Assembly (NCBI RefSeq): GCF_963678635.1
Contig: NC_087065.1
Location: 13,490,743 to 13,554,742, forward strand
Reading direction: 5' to 3'
Origin: Symsagittifera roscoffensis
Lineage: Eukaryota > Xenacoelomorpha > Acoela > Convolutidae
Length of the DNA stretch: 64,000 nucleotides
Shown here: piece by piece, positions 10,156 through 23,440 of the stretch
How the letters are laid out: every line of letters starts with the position of its first letter
How positions within the stretch are numbered: position 1 is the first letter of the stretch
Notes under the pieces: model-generated
Database searches by the model: none
Seen by the model: only the letters and a program-made list of their open reading frames with translations
Told to the model about the DNA's origin: nothing
Position numbers and translations under genes: made by a program

Positions 10156-11849
10156 AAGGAGTTATTATTTTTGGAGGATACAGGAGAAAAAATTTTTTTA
10201 CTCATGACGCTAGACGAATGTTAGTTAATCACAGAAAAGAGCATCGTCAATTCGAATTAGGAAAAAACAAATACGACAGTATCAACACAATGTCAACACG
10301 ATACAGTTCTACAATTGTCAGGAGCCCAGTGGGAGGTAGCAGCTTTACAAACAAAGATAGATTATTTATGATGCTAGATCAATTTTAGTAAACAAAGATA
10401 GAGCATCATCTCTTCGAGTTGTTAGCAATAGATCACGACAAGCTCGATATAAAATCGGTACTATTTAGTCAGCCAATTGTTAACATAGGCAAGTGGAGGG
10501 TACCGGAGTAATGAAACAAAAACCTTATTCATGATGCCAGATGAATTTTAAATAATCAGAGAAAGAGCATCATGATTTCAAGTCATGAAAAAATGAACAC
10601 GTCTCGAAACAACGTCAATACCATAAAGTTCGACATTTCAGGAGGCATGTGGGGGTAACAGCTTTTCAAATAAAGAAAGATAAATTTATGATTCTACCTC
10701 AATCAAAGTAATCAATGAAAGAGCATCATCACATCGAGTTATTAACAATCGATTAAGGCATGCTCGATATATTTTCGGTACCATAAAGTTCGCCAATTGT
10801 TATCAATGGCAAGTGGAGGGTACCGAAGACTAAAACAAATTATTCATGATGCAAGATGCAATATTGGCAATCAAGGAAAGAGCATCGTCAATTCAAGTTA
10901 TGAAAAATCAAATACCACTGTCTCAACACAACGTCAACACGATACAGTTCTAAAATTGTCAGGAGCCCTGTGGGGGTAGCAGCTTTTCAAACAAAGATAG
11001 ATAATTTATGATGCTAGATCAATTTGGGTAAACAAAGATGGAACATCATCTCTTCCAGTTGTTAACAATAGATCACGACATGCTCGATATAAAATCGGTA
11101 CTATTTAGTCAGCCAAATGTTAACATCGGCAAGTGGAGGGTACCGGAGTAATGAAACAAAAACCTTATTTATGATGCCAGATGAATTTTAAATAATCAGA
11201 GAAAGAGCATCATGATTTCAAGTTATGAAAAAATGAACACCAGTCTCGACACAACGTCAATACAATAAAGTTCGACATTTTCAGGAGGCATGTGGGGTAA
11301 CAGCTTTTCAAATAAAGAAAATTTTTTTTATGATTCTACATCAATCAAAGTAATCAATGAAAGAGCATCATCACCTCGAGTTATTAACAATCGATTACGA
11401 CATGCTCGATATATTATCGGTACCATTTAGTTCGCCAATTATTATCAATGGCAAGTGGAGGGCACCGGTGACAAAAAAAACTTATTCGTGATGCAAGATG
11501 AATAACTGGCAATCAAGGAAAGAGCATCATCACTTCAAGTTATGAAAAATCAAATACGACAGATCGATACAACGTCAATACCATAAAGTTCGACATTTTC
11601 ATGAGGCATGTGGGGGTAACAGCTTTTCAAATAACGAAAAATTATTTTATGATACTAGATCAATCAAAGTAATCAATGAAAGAGCATCATCACTTCCGAG
11701 TTTTTAACAATCGATTACGACATGCTCGATATGTTATCGGTAACATATAGTTCGCCAATTGCTACCAATGGCAAGTGGAGGGTACCGGTGACGAAAAAAA
11801 CGTATTTATGACGCAAGATGAGTTATTAGCAATCAAGGAAAGAGCAATC
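10156..11849 (+). repeat. 1,694-bp higher-order repeat, copy 1
   Basis: The unit is counted from the AAGGAGTTATTATTTTTGGA junction inside dA2. It contains ten full monomers plus the shortened dA2, in A/B alternation. Copy 2 repeats it at exactly 1,694 bp, with long stretches identical by eye, including the identical 60-codon frames at 10797 and 12491. Rare variants such as GCAGCTTTACAAACAAAG are shared by copies 1 and 2 and are also seen at about 8.3 kb. Confidence 0.95.
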
Positions 11850-13543
11850 AAGGAGTTATTATTTTTGGAGGATACAGGAGAAAAAATTTTTTTACTCATG
11901 ACGCTAGACGAATGTTAGTTAATCACAGAAAAGAGCATCGTCAATTCGAATTAGGAAAAAACAAATACGACAGTATCAACACAATGTCAACACGATACAG
12001 TTCTACAATTGTCAGGAGCCCAGTGGGAGGTAGCAGCTTTACAAACAAAGATAGATTATTTATGATGCTAGATCAATTTTAGTAAACAAAGATAGAGCAT
12101 CATCTCTTCGAGTTGTTAGCAATAGATCACGACAAGCTCGATATAAAATCGGTACTATTTAGTCAGCCAATTGTTAACATAGGCAAGTGGAGGGTACCGG
12201 AGTAATGAAACAAAAACCTTATTCATGATGCCAGATGAATTTTAAATAATCAGAGAAAGAGCATCATGATTTCAAGTCATGAAAAAATGAACACGTCTCG
12301 AAACAACGTCAATACCATAAAGTTCGACATTTCAGGAGGCATGTGGGGGTAACAGCTTTTCAAATAAAGAAAGATAAATTTATGATTCTACCTCAATCAA
12401 AGTAATCAATGAAAGAGCATCATCACATCGAGTTATTAACAATCGATTAAGGCATGCTCGATATATTTTCGGTACCATAAAGTTCGCCAATTGTTATCAA
12501 TGGCAAGTGGAGGGTACCGAAGACTAAAACAAATTATTCATGATGCAAGATGCAATATTGGCAATCAAGGAAAGAGCATCGTCAATTCAAGTTATGAAAA
12601 ATCAAATACCACTGTCTCAACACAACGTCAACACGATACAGTTCTAAAATTGTCAGGAGCCCTGTGGGGGTAGCAGCTTTTCAAACAAAGATAGATAATT
12701 TATGATGCTAGATCAATTTGGGTAAACAAAGATTGAACATCATCTCTTCCAGTTGTTAACAATAGATCACGACATGCTCGATATAAAATCGGTACTATTT
12801 AGTCAGCCAAATGTTAACATCGGCAAGTGGAGGGTACCGGAGTAATGAAACAAAAACCTTATTTATGATGCCAGATGAATTTTAAATAATCAGAGAAAGA
12901 GCATCATGATTTCAAGTTATGAAAAAATGAACACCAGTCTCGACACAACGTCAATACAATAAAGTTCGACATTTTCAGGAGGCATGTGGGGTAACAGCTT
13001 TTCAAATAAAGAAAAATTTTTTTATGATTCTACATCAATCAAAGTAATCAATGAAAGAGCATCATCACCTCGAGTTATTAACAATCGATTACGACATGCT
13101 CGATATATTATCGGTACCATTTAGTTCGCCAATTATTATCAATGGCAAGTGGAGGGCACCGGTGACAAAAAAAACTTATTCGTGATGCAAGATGAATAAC
13201 TGGCAATCAAGGAAAGAGCATCATCACTTCAAGTTATGAAAAATCAAATACGACAGATCGATACAACGTCAATACCATAAAGTTCGACATTTTCATGAGG
13301 CATGTGGGGGTAACAGCTTTTCAAATAACGAAAAATTATTTTATGATACTAGATCAATCAAAGTAATCAATGAAAGAGCATCATCACTTCCGAGTTTTTA
13401 ACAATCGATTACGGCATGCTGGATATGTTATCGGTACCATATAGTTCGCCAATTGCTACCGACGGCAAGTGGAGGGTACCGGTGACGAAAAAAACTTATT
13501 TATGACGCAAGATGGGTTATTAGCAATCAAGGAAAGAGCAATC
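11850..13543 (+). repeat. 1,694-bp higher-order repeat, copy 2
   Basis: This is near-identical to copy 1 until about 13.40 kb, where variants (GGCATGCTGGATATG, GCTACCGACGGC) belong to the neighbouring subfamily. It ends at GAGCAATC (13536-13543), where the 2.2-kb island begins in place of AAGGAG. Confidence 0.95.
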
Positions 13544-13672
13544 TAGCACAATCAGGTACTAGTGTTTTATTTTTGTTTTTCGTATTTTGTCAAACCAAAA
13601 GAGAGTGTAGTCAAGCATCAACATCATGTGCGCAAGCAAATACGTGGACTTCTATGCATTCCCATTCGCAAT

Positions 13673-13687
13673 GCGCCCTTCGGGCGC
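13673..13687. other. Perfect 6-bp-stem hairpin
   Basis: GCGCCC-TTC-GGGCGC forms a perfect GC stem with a 3-base loop in otherwise AT-rich DNA, about 130 bp inside the left end of the island. Flanking bases extend it imperfectly (CATTCGCAAT against AAATGCCAATG). Function unknown. Confidence 0.7.
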
Positions 13688-14006
13688 AAATGCCAATGCT
13701 CAATTAATTTCGCCAGGTGAAAATTTTTTTAAAAAAAAATTCCGATGAATTTTAACTGAAACTACCATCAAAAAACGCAAAGATTTCAAAGTGTGAATTA
13801 ATCAAGTTTTTGATAATACCGGGCATGCAGTGAGACTGATTTCGGCAAATTTAAAATGGAAAATGAAGGAAATGGAAAGAAAAAAAATGTTCAAAATTAG
13901 AACGCATTATCAAAAACTTATTTGATCTCCGCTAATGTCATAATTCTGATCAGGCTGATTTCAGATTTCAAGCGTAAAGTTTACGGTTACGGCTGCTCCC
14001 TCTACA

Positions 14007-14021
14007 GGTCCCAGAGGGACC
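14007..14021. other. Perfect 6-bp-stem hairpin
   Basis: GGTCCC-AGA-GGGACC forms a second GC-rich stem-loop in a locally GC-richer stretch (about 13985-14055). An alternative pairing, CCCTCT with AGAGGG, overlaps it. Function unknown. Confidence 0.65.
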
Positions 14022-15701
14022 GAGTGAGCATCCTACCTCGATCCAGGATAACGGATAGTTGTTTTAAATTTTTCACAAAATTTTTTTTCACTATTGCTTG
14101 TTTTCAATTCCTCATGAGAAGCTGTATAAACTTTTAAAAAAATTGATTTTATTAATCAATACTTCTAAGAACAACTGATGTTAGGCAGTTACAAATGCGG
14201 TTGGTGAAAACTAGTAAGGGATAATGATGACAAAAATTGTAAGTTTTCAAATGAATTTAAAAACAGTTTTTTTCTTTTTTCTTTTATAAATCGGGGGAAA
14301 TGAATCACTTTTTTTTAAGTTTTCCTCGCACCACCCACTATTCTTAAGTAATGAAGATTCCTGTTCTAGCCGTTTAAACACTTTGGCAGAAAAAACATCA
14401 ATATGATGTAAAATGTTTTAAAAAAGAGAAAAATTTAAAAATTATGTTTTTTAAAAAAAAATCAAAAACTTGTAATTTTAAAAATTAAAAAAAAGTGAAA
14501 ATTAAATGCATATTACGATTCAGCGTACCCAACTTAGTGGGTCTAGCATTTTAAATTACCAAAAAATGTTGAAAATTGTAGATTTTATGAAGTTTTCATT
14601 TTGGCTATTTTTCCTTGTCGCCTCCACTTAAGGCACCTTTGAGCCAACTTGAGAAACTGGAACCTAAACAAGCTGCACATATAGTCAGAATGAGCCATTT
14701 TCAGCGTGATAACACGCCTGGAAGAAAAAAAAACTCCAGAAAAGAAAGAAAATTATGTACATTAACCTTTTTTCTTCTTCAAATGGCGATACTTAGAAAA
14801 ATTTTTCAGCTGAAAAGTTCAAAAAATATCAAAAATTTCAAATTTTGAAAAAATTTTTAAAAATATCATCAGTCTGTTTATTGGAGTCTTCGAGGTTTTG
14901 GGAGACCTTATCTGGCGGCTACCAACAAGTGGATCACTTATTTTAAAGTTTTGAGAAAGGTCAAAAAAACATGTTTTTTCGATTTTTTTGACAGAATTCC
15001 GAAAGCAATATCTTGGCTAAAAACAAAAATCAGGGCCTAAAATTAGTACAAACAGTACTCCTACATAAGGTAAATTAGGTTGGAAACAAAAAATTGACTC
15101 TGACTCAAAAATCGTTTTTTAACTTTATTTCTGAACAAGAAATTGAAAAGAAATCAAAAATTTAAAAATTTTTCGAAAAAAAAGATTGTTTTGAAAAAGT
15201 GCCAATTTTTAGCTGAAACTTTTCATTTTAGCTAGTAAAGCCAGAGCAATGCCCTTTAAGCTCAAATAAATTAATTAGGCAAGTTATTTTCAAGTTTTTT
15301 CGTTAAAGGCTTTTCTTTTGAAAAAGTATTCAAAAATGGGTAAAAAAAAGTCAAAAAAATCAATTTTCTCCGATTCAAAAACCTCCACTACCATGATGAT
15401 TAGTTCGTTAGATAGGACTGCTGAGATCAATTTAGACGTATTTTCATAAAGATATCAAAATTTTTACTTATTTTTGAGAATTAAGCAAAATAAAAACTTT
15501 TCCCAAATTGGGCAAAAAGCCCAAATTAGCCCAAACACCTGTTAAAAATTGTTGGGTCAAAAAATCACAAAAGGAAACCCCTATTCGTTTGACATTTTAG
15601 GGCCGCATGCAAAAAATTAGACCAATCTAACCTGACAATTTCGAGAATCGACTTTTTTGCAAAATTTCTCTATAGTCCATTTGAGGGATATTACTTGTAC
15701 C

Positions 15702-15722
15702 GGTGGGGGCCCCTACCCCACC
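15702..15722. other. 7-bp-stem hairpin near the right end of the island
   Basis: GGTGGGG and CCCCACC flank a 7-base loop, 34 bp before the island ends. A 3'-subterminal hairpin is typical of Helitrons, but the terminus here (GGCCACC) does not show the expected CTRR and the insertion site is not A/T, so this is not called a Helitron. Confidence 0.55.
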
Positions 15723-15756
15723 TCAAAAAATTTTGTAATGCTGGAACGCGGCCACC

Positions 15757-17450
15757 AAGGAGTTATTATTTTTGGAGGGTACCGGAGAAATAAAACAAAA
15801 AATTTATTTATGACGCTAGACGAATTTTAGTTAATCACAGAAAGAGCATCGTCAATTCAAATTAAGAAAAAAAACAAATACGACAGGATCATCACAATGT
15901 CAACACTATACAGTTCTACAATTGTCAGGAGCCCTGTTGGGGTAGCAGCTTTTCAAACAAAGATAGATAATTTATGATGCTAGATCAATTTAGGTAAACA
16001 ATGATAGAATATCATCTCTCCGAGTTGTTAACAAAAGATAACGACAAGCTCGATATAAAATCGGTACTATTAAGTTAGCCAATTGTTAACATAGGCATGT
16101 GGAGGGTACCGGAGTAATAAAACAAAAACCTTATTTATGATGCCAGATGAATTTTAAATAATCAGGGAAAGATAATCATGATTTCAAGTTACAAAAATAT
16201 GAACAGGTCTCGAAACAACGTCAATACCATAAAGTTCGACATTTTCAGGAGGCATGTGGGGGTAACAGCTTTTCAAATAAAGAAAGATAATTTTATGATT
16301 CAACATCAATCAAAGTAATCAATGAAAGAGCATCATCACATCGAGTTATTAACAATCGATTACGGCATGCTCGATATATTTTCGGTACCATAAAGTTCGC
16401 CAATTGCTATCAATGGCAAGTGGAGGGTACCGAAGACTAAAAAAATTATTCATGATGCAAGATTGGCAATCAAGGAAAGAGCATCGTCAATTCAAGTTAT
16501 GAAAAATCAAATACCACTGTCTCAACACAACGTCAACACGATACAGTTCTAAAATTGTCAGGAGCCCTGTGGGGGTAGCAGCTTTTCAAACAAAGATAGA
16601 TAATTTATGATATTAGATCAATTTGGGTAAACAAAGATGGAGCATCATCTCTTCGAGTTGTTAACAATAGATCACGACATGCTCGATATACAATCGGTAC
16701 TATTTAGTCAGCCAAATGTTAACATCGGCAAGTGGAGGGTACCGGAGTAATGAAACAAAAACCTTATTTATGATGCCAGATGAATTTTAAATAATCAGAG
16801 AAAGAGCATCATGATTTCAGGTTATGAAAAAATGAACACCAGTCTCGACACAACGTCAATACCATAAAGTTCGACATTTTCAGGAGGCATGTGGGGTAAC
16901 AGCTTTTCAAATAAAGAAATTTTTTTTTATGATTCTACATCAATCAAAGTAATCAATGAAAGAGCATCATCACCTCGAGTTATTAACAATCGATTACGAC
17001 ATGCTCGATATATTATCGGTACCATTTAGTTCGCCAATTATTATCAATGGCAAGTGGAGGGCACCGGTGACAAAAAAAAACTTATTCGTGGTGCAAGATG
17101 AATAATTGGCAATCAAAGAAAGAGCTTCATCACTTCAAGTTATGAAAAATCAAATACGACAGATCGATACAACGTCAATACCATAAAGTTCGACATTTTC
17201 ATGAGGCATGGGGGGGGGTAACAGCTTTTCAAATAACGAAAAATTATTTTATGATACTAGATCAATCAAAGTAATCAATGAAAGATCATCATCACTTCGA
17301 GTTTTTAACAATCGATTACGACATGCTGGATATGTTATCGGTACCATATAGTTCGCCAATTGCTACCGACGGCAAGTGGAGGGTACCGGTGACGAAAAAA
17401 ACTTATTTATGACGCAAGATGAGTTATTAGCAATCAAGGAAAGAGCAATC
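15757..17450 (+). repeat. 1,694-bp higher-order repeat, copy 3 (after the island)
   Basis: The satellite resumes in exact register with AAGGAGTTATT, and the next dA2 junction is 1,694 bp on. Sequence differs more from copies 1 and 2 (for example GAATATCATCTCTCCGAG near 16007) and resembles the 1,058-bp units that follow. Confidence 0.9.
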
Positions 17451-18508
17451 AAGGAGTTATTATTTTTGGAGGGTACCGGAGAAATAAAACAAAAAATTTA
17501 TTTATGACGCTAGACGAATTTTAAATAATCACAGAAAGAGCAACGTCAATTCAAATTAAGAAAAAAAACAAATACGACAAGATCATCACAATGTCAACAC
17601 TATACAGTTCTACAATTGTCAGGAGCCCTGTTGGGGTAGCAGCTTTTCAAACAAAGATAGATAATTTATGATGCTAGATCAATTTAGGTAAACAATGATA
17701 GAATATCATCTCTCCGAGTTGTTAACAATAGATAACGACAAGCTCGATATAAAATCGGCACTATTAAGTTAGCCAATTGTTAACATAGGCATGTGGAGGG
17801 TACTGGAGTAATAAAACAAAAACCTTATTTGATGCCAGATGAATTTTAAATAATCAGGGAAAGATCATCATGATTTCAAGTTACAAAAAAATGAACACCA
17901 GTCTCGACACAACGTCAATACCATAAAGTTCGACATTTTCAGGAGGCATGTGGGGTAACAGCTTTTCAAATAAAGAAATTTTTTTTTATGATTCTACATC
18001 AATCAAAGTAATCAATGAAAGAGCATCATCACCTCGAGTTATTAACAATCGATTACGACATGCTCGATATATTATCGGTACCATTTAGTTCGCCAATTAT
18101 TATCAATGGCAAGTGGAGGGCACCGGCGACAAAAAAAAACTTATTCGTGGTGCAAGATGAATAATTGGCAATCAAAGAAAGAGCTTCATCACTTCAAGTT
18201 ATGAAAAATCAAATACGACAGATCGATACAACGTCAATACCATAAAGTTCGACATTTTCATGAGGCATGGGGGGGTAACAGCTTTTCAAATAACGATAAA
18301 TTATTTTATGATACTAGATCAATCAAAGTAATCAATGAAAGAGCATCATCACTTCGAGTTTTTAACAATCGATTACGACATGCTGGATATGTTATCGGTA
18401 ACATATAGTTCGCCAATTGCTACCGACGGCAAGTGGAGGGTACCGGTGACGAAAAAAAACTTATTTATGACGCAAGATGAGTTATTAGCAATCAAGGAAA
18501 GAGCAATC
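17451..18508 (+). repeat. 1,058-bp higher-order repeat, copy 1
   Basis: Six full monomers plus dA2, counted from the AAGGAG junction. Diagnostic strings (TCTCTCCGAGTTGTTAAC near 17710 and ATCGGCACTATTAAG near 17754) recur 1,058 bp later. Confidence 0.92.
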
Positions 18509-18595
18509 AAGGAGTTATTATTTTTGGAGGGTACCGGAGAAATAAAACAAAAAATTTATTTATGACGCTAGACGAATTTTAAATAATCACAGAAA
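18501..18595 (+). repeat. Prototype shortened monomer dA2
   Basis: This is about 95 bp against about 164 bp for A2. It starts like a monomer (GAGCAATCAAGGAGTTATT) and then joins directly to GGAGGGTACCGGAGAAATAA, skipping monomer positions of about 27-95 that include the CCATATAGTTCGCCAATTGT core. Eighteen copies are found, with the AAGGAG junction at 10156, 11850, 15757, 17451, 18509, 19567, 21588, 27113, 28146, 31088, 31821, 32554, 33292, 34658, 36684, 37746, 40092 and 45932. Confidence 0.9.
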
Positions 18596-19566
18596 GAGCA
18601 ACGTCAATTCAAATTAAGAAAAAAACAAATACGACAGGATCATCACAATGTCAACACTATACAGTTCTACAATTGTCAGGAGCCCTGTTGGGGAAGCAGC
18701 TTTTCAAACAAAGATAGATAATTTATGATGCTAGATCAATTTAGGTAAACAATGATAGAATATCATCTCTCCGAGTTGTTAACAATAGATAACGACAAGC
18801 TCGATATAAAATCGGCACTATTAAGTTAGCCAATTGTTAACATAGGCATGTGGAGGGTACCGGAGTAATAAAACAAAAACCTTATTTATGATGCCAGATG
18901 AATTTTAAATAATCAGGGAAAGATCATCATGATTTCAAGTTACGAAAAAATGAACACCAGTCTCGACACAACGTCAATACCATAAAGTTCGACATTTTCA
19001 GGAGGCATGTGGGGTAACAGCTTTTCAAATAAAGAAAAATTTTTTTATGATTCTACATCAATCAAAGTAATCAATGAAAGAGCATCATCACCTCGAGTTA
19101 TTAACAATCGATTACGACATGCTCGATATATTATCGGTACCATTTAGTTCGCCAATTATTATCAATGGCAAGTGGAGGGCACCGGTGACAAAAAAAAAAC
19201 TTATTCGTGGTGCAAGATGAATAATTGGCAATCAAAGAAAGAGCTTCATCACTTCAAGTTATGAAAAATCAAATACGACAGATCGATACAACGTCAATAC
19301 CATAAAGTTCGACATTTTCATGAGGCATGGGGGGGTAACAGCTTTTCAAATAGCGAAATTTTTTTTATGATAATAGATCAATCAAAGTAATCAATGAAAG
19401 AGCATCATCACTTCGAGTTTTTAACAATCGATTACGACATGCTGGATATGTTATCGGTACCATATAGTTCGCCAATTGCTACCGACGGCAAGTGGAGGGT
19501 ACCGGTGACGAAAAAAACTTATTTATGACGCAAGATGAGTTATTAGCAATCAAGGAAAGAGCAATC
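18509..19566 (+). repeat. 1,058-bp higher-order repeat, copy 2
   Basis: This repeats 17451-18508 at an identical length. Small differences include the A-run lengths and TAGCGAAATTTTTTT near 19352. Confidence 0.92.
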
Positions 19567-22500
19567 AAGGAGTTATTATTTTTGGAGGGTACCGGAGAAA
19601 TAAAACAAAAAATTTATTTATGACGCTAGACGAATTTTAAATAATCACAGAAAGAGCAACGTCAATTCAAATTAAGAAAAAAAAACAAATACGACAGGAT
19701 CATCACAATGTCAACACTATACAGTTCTACAATTGTCAGGAGCCCTGTTGGGGTAGCAGCTTTTCAAACAAAGATAGATAATTTATGATGCTAGATCAAT
19801 TTAGGTAAACAATGATAGAATATCATCTCTCCGAGTTGTTAACAATAGATAACGACAAGCTCGATATAAAATCGGCACTATTAAGTTAGCCAATTGTTAA
19901 CATAGGCATGTGGAGGGTACCGGAGTAATAAAACAAAAACCTTATTTATGATGCCAGATGAATTTTAAATAATCAGGGAAAGATCATCATGATTTCAAGT
20001 TACGAAAAAATGAACACGTCTCGAAACAACGTCAATACCATAAAGTTCGACATTTTCAGGAGGCATGTGGGGGTAACAGCTTTTCAAATAAAGAAAGATA
20101 ATTTTATGATTCAACATCAATCAAAGTAATCAATGAAAGAGCATCATCACCTCGAGTTATTAACAATCGATTACGACATGCTCGATATATTATCGGTACC
20201 ATATGGTTCGCCATATGTTAGCAAAGGCAAGTGGAGGGTACCGGTGACTAAAAAAACTCATTTATGATGCAAGATGCAGTATTAGCAACCAAGGAAAGAG
20301 CATCGTCATTTCAAGTTATGAAAAATCAAATACCATTGTCTGAACACAACGTCAATACCATATAGTTCTACAATTGTCAGGAGCCATGTGGGGTTAGCAG
20401 CTTCTCAAGTAAAGATGGTTAATTTATGATGCTAGATCAATTTAGGTAAACAATGATAGAGCATCGCCTCTTCGAGTTGTTAACAAAAGATAACGACATG
20501 CTCGATATAAAATCGGTACTATTTAGTTAGCCAATTGTTAACATAGGCATGTGGAGGGCACCGGATTAATAAAACAAAAACCTTATTTATGATGCCAGAT
20601 GAATTTTAAATAATCAGAGAAAGAGCATCATGATTTCAAGTTATGAAAAAAAGAACACGTCTCGAGACAACGTCAATACCATAAAGTTCGACATTTTCAG
20701 GAGGCATGTGGGGGTAACAGCTTTTCAAATAAAGAAAGATAATTTTATGATTCTACATCAATCAAAGTAATCAAAGAATGAGCATCATCACCTCGAGTTA
20801 TTAACAATCGATTACGACATGCTCGATATATTATCGGTACCATATAGTTTGCCAATTTTTATAAATGGCAAGTGGAGGGTACCGGTGACTAAAAAAAACT
20901 CATTTATGATGCAAGATGCAATATTAGCAATCAAGGAAAGAGCATCGTCAATTCAAATTATGAAAAATCAAATACCACTGTATCAACAGAACGTCAATAC
21001 CATATAGTTCTACAATTGTCAGGAGGCATGTGGGGGTAACAGTCTTTCAAATAAAGAAAGATAATTTTATGATTGTACATCAATCAAAATAATCAATGAA
21101 TGAGCATCATCACCTCGAGTTATTAACAATCGATTACGACATGCTCGATATATTATCGGTACCATTTAGTTCGCCAATTATTATCAATGGCAAGTGGAGG
21201 ACACCGGTGACAAAAAAAAATTATTCGCGATGCAAGATGAATAATTGCCAATGAAGGAAAGAGCATCATCACTTCAAGTTATGAAAAATCAAATACGACA
21301 GATCGACACAACGTCAATACCAAAAACTTCGACATTTTCATGAGGCATGTGGGGGTAACAGCTTTTCAAATAACGAAAAATTATTTTATGATACTAGATC
21401 AATCAAAGTAATCAATGAAAGAGCATCATCACTTCGAGTTATTAACAATCGATTACGACATGCTGGATATGTTATCGGTACCATATAGTTCGCCAATTGT
21501 TATTAACGGCAAGTGGAGGGTACCGGTGACGAAAAAAACTTATTTATGACGCAAGATGAGTTATTAGCAATCAAGGAAAGAGCAATCAAGGAGTTATTAT
21601 TTTTGGAGGGTACCGGAGAAACAAAACAAAAAATTTATTTATGACGCTAGATGAATTTTAGTTAATCACAGAAAGAGCATCGTCAATTCAAATTAAGAAA
21701 AAAACAAATACGACAGGATCATCACAATGTCAACACTGTACAGTTCTACAATTTTCAGGAGCCCTGTTGCCCTGTGGGGGTAGCAGCTTTTCAAACAAAG
21801 ATAGATACTTTAAGATGCTAGATCAATTTAGGTAAACAATGATAGAATATCATCTCTCCGAGTTGTTAACAATACATAACGACAACCTCGATATGAAATC
21901 GGTACTATTTAGTTAGCCAATTGTTAAAATAGGCATGTGGAGGGTACCGGAGTAATAAAACAAAAACCTTATTTATGATGCCAGATGAATTTTAAATAAT
22001 CAGGGAAAGATCATCATGATTTCAAGTTACGAAAAAATGAACACGTCTCGAAACAACGTCAATACCATAAAGTTCGACATTTTCAGGAGGCATGTGGGGG
22101 TAACAGCTTTTCAAATAAAGAAAGATAATTTTATGATTCAACATCAATCAAAGTAATCAATGAAAGAGCATCATCACCTCGAGTTATTAACAATCGATTA
22201 CGACATGCTCGATATATTATCGGTACCATATGGTTCGCCAATTGTTAGCAAAGGCAAGTGGAGGGTACCGGTGACTAAAAAACTCATTTATGATGCAAGA
22301 TGCAAAATTAGCAACCAAGGAAAGAGCATCGTCAATTCAAGTTATGAAAAATCAAATACCATTGTCTGAACGCAATGTCAATACCATATAGTTCTACAAT
22401 TGTCAGGAGCCATGTGGGGTTAGCAGCTTCTCAAGTAAAGATAGTTAATTTATGATGCTAGATCAATTTAGGTAAACAATGATAGAGCATCGCCTCTTCG

Positions 22501-22799
22501 AGTTGTTAACAAAAGATAACGACATGCTCGATATAAAATCGGTACTATTTAGTTAGCCAATTGTTAACATAGGCATGTGGAGGGTACCGGATTAATAAAA
22601 CAAAAACCTTATTTATGATGCCAGATGAATTTTAAATAATCAGAGAAAGAGCATCATGATTTCAAGTTATGAAAAAAAGAACACGTCTCGAGACAACGTC
22701 AATACCATCAAGTTCGACATTTTCAGGAGGCATGTGGGGGTAACAGCTTTTCAAATCAAGAAAGATAATTTTATGATTCTATATCAATCAAAGTATTCA
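19567..22799 (+). repeat. Satellite, mixed monomer order
   Basis: Tetramers with one dA2 (21588). The distance 19567-21588 is 2,021 bp, or twelve full monomers plus dA2. Around 21760-21780 a B monomer holds a short internal duplication (CCCTGTTGCCCTGTGGGG). Two segments near 20110-20560 and 22140-22600 are closely similar copies of each other. Confidence 0.9.
22485..22648 (+). repeat. Prototype monomer A2 (164 bp)
   Basis: It starts GAGCATCGCCTCTTCGAG, with CTATTTAGTTAGCCAATTGT at positions 61-80 and AAGTGGAGGGTACCGGA at 91-107, followed by AATAAAACAAAAACC and GATGCCAGATGAATTTTAA. Each A2 carries an AATAAA string. Confidence 0.92.
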
Positions 22800-22805
22800 C
22801 TGAAT
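22649..22805 (+). repeat. Prototype monomer B2 (157 bp)
   Basis: It starts GAGCATCATGATTTCAAG, then ACAACGTCAATACCAT and ATTTTCAGGAGGCATGTGG followed by GGGTAACAGC. The ATTTTCAG/G string is a good match to the nematode 3' splice-site consensus. Confidence 0.92.
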
Positions 22806-23440
22806 GAGCATCATTACCTCGAGTTATTAACAATCGATTACGACATGCTCGATATATTATCGGTACCATATAGTTCGCCAATTGTTATCAATGGCAAGTG
22901 GAGGATACCGGTGACTAAAAAAAACCATTTATGATGCAAGATGCAATATTAGCAATCAAGGAAAGAGCATCGTCAACTCAAGTTATGAAAAATCAAATAC
23001 CACTGTCTCAACACAACGTCAATACCATATAGTTCTACAATTGTCAGGAGGCATGTGGGGGTAACAGTTTTTGAAATAAAGAAAGATAATTTTATGATTC
23101 TACATCAATCAAAATAATCAATAAATGAGCATCATCACCTCGAGTTATTAACAATCGATTACGACATGCTCGATATATTATCGGTACCATATAGTTCGCC
23201 AATTGTTATCAATGGCAAGTGGAGGGTACCGGTGACTAAAAAAACTCATTTATGATGCAAGATTAGCAATCAAGGAAAAAGCATCGTCAATTCAAGTTAT
23301 GAAAAATCAAATACAACTGTCTCAACCCAACCTCAATACCATATAGTTCTACAATTGTCAGGAGGCATGTGGGGGTAACAGCTTTTCAAATAAAGAAAGA
23401 TAATTTTATGATTCTACATCAATCAAAGTAATCAATGAAT

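Larger units (their letters stand above)
13544..15756. other. 2,213-bp non-satellite island within a HOR
   Basis: Unrelated AT-rich DNA sits between GAGCAATC and AAGGAGTT, two strings that are contiguous in the other dA2 monomers. Removing it restores an uninterrupted unit and the 1,694-bp phase. I see no terminal inverted repeat and no target-site duplication beyond one ambiguous C. The interior has many A/T runs and three short GC-rich hairpins. Frames at 13922-14137 and 14615-14848 have no recognisable domain and are not called. It could be a transposon of unusual type, a filler fragment captured during break repair, or host DNA surrounded by later array growth. Confidence 0.85.

Noticed and set aside
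13922-14137. 71-codon frame in the 2.2-kb island
   Set aside because: No domain is recognised, base composition is like the surroundings and it contains the 14007 hairpin; the same judgement applies to 14615-14848.
13544-15756. Island as a Helitron
   Set aside because: A hairpin lies near the right end, but there is no TC start, no CTRR end and no A/T insertion site.
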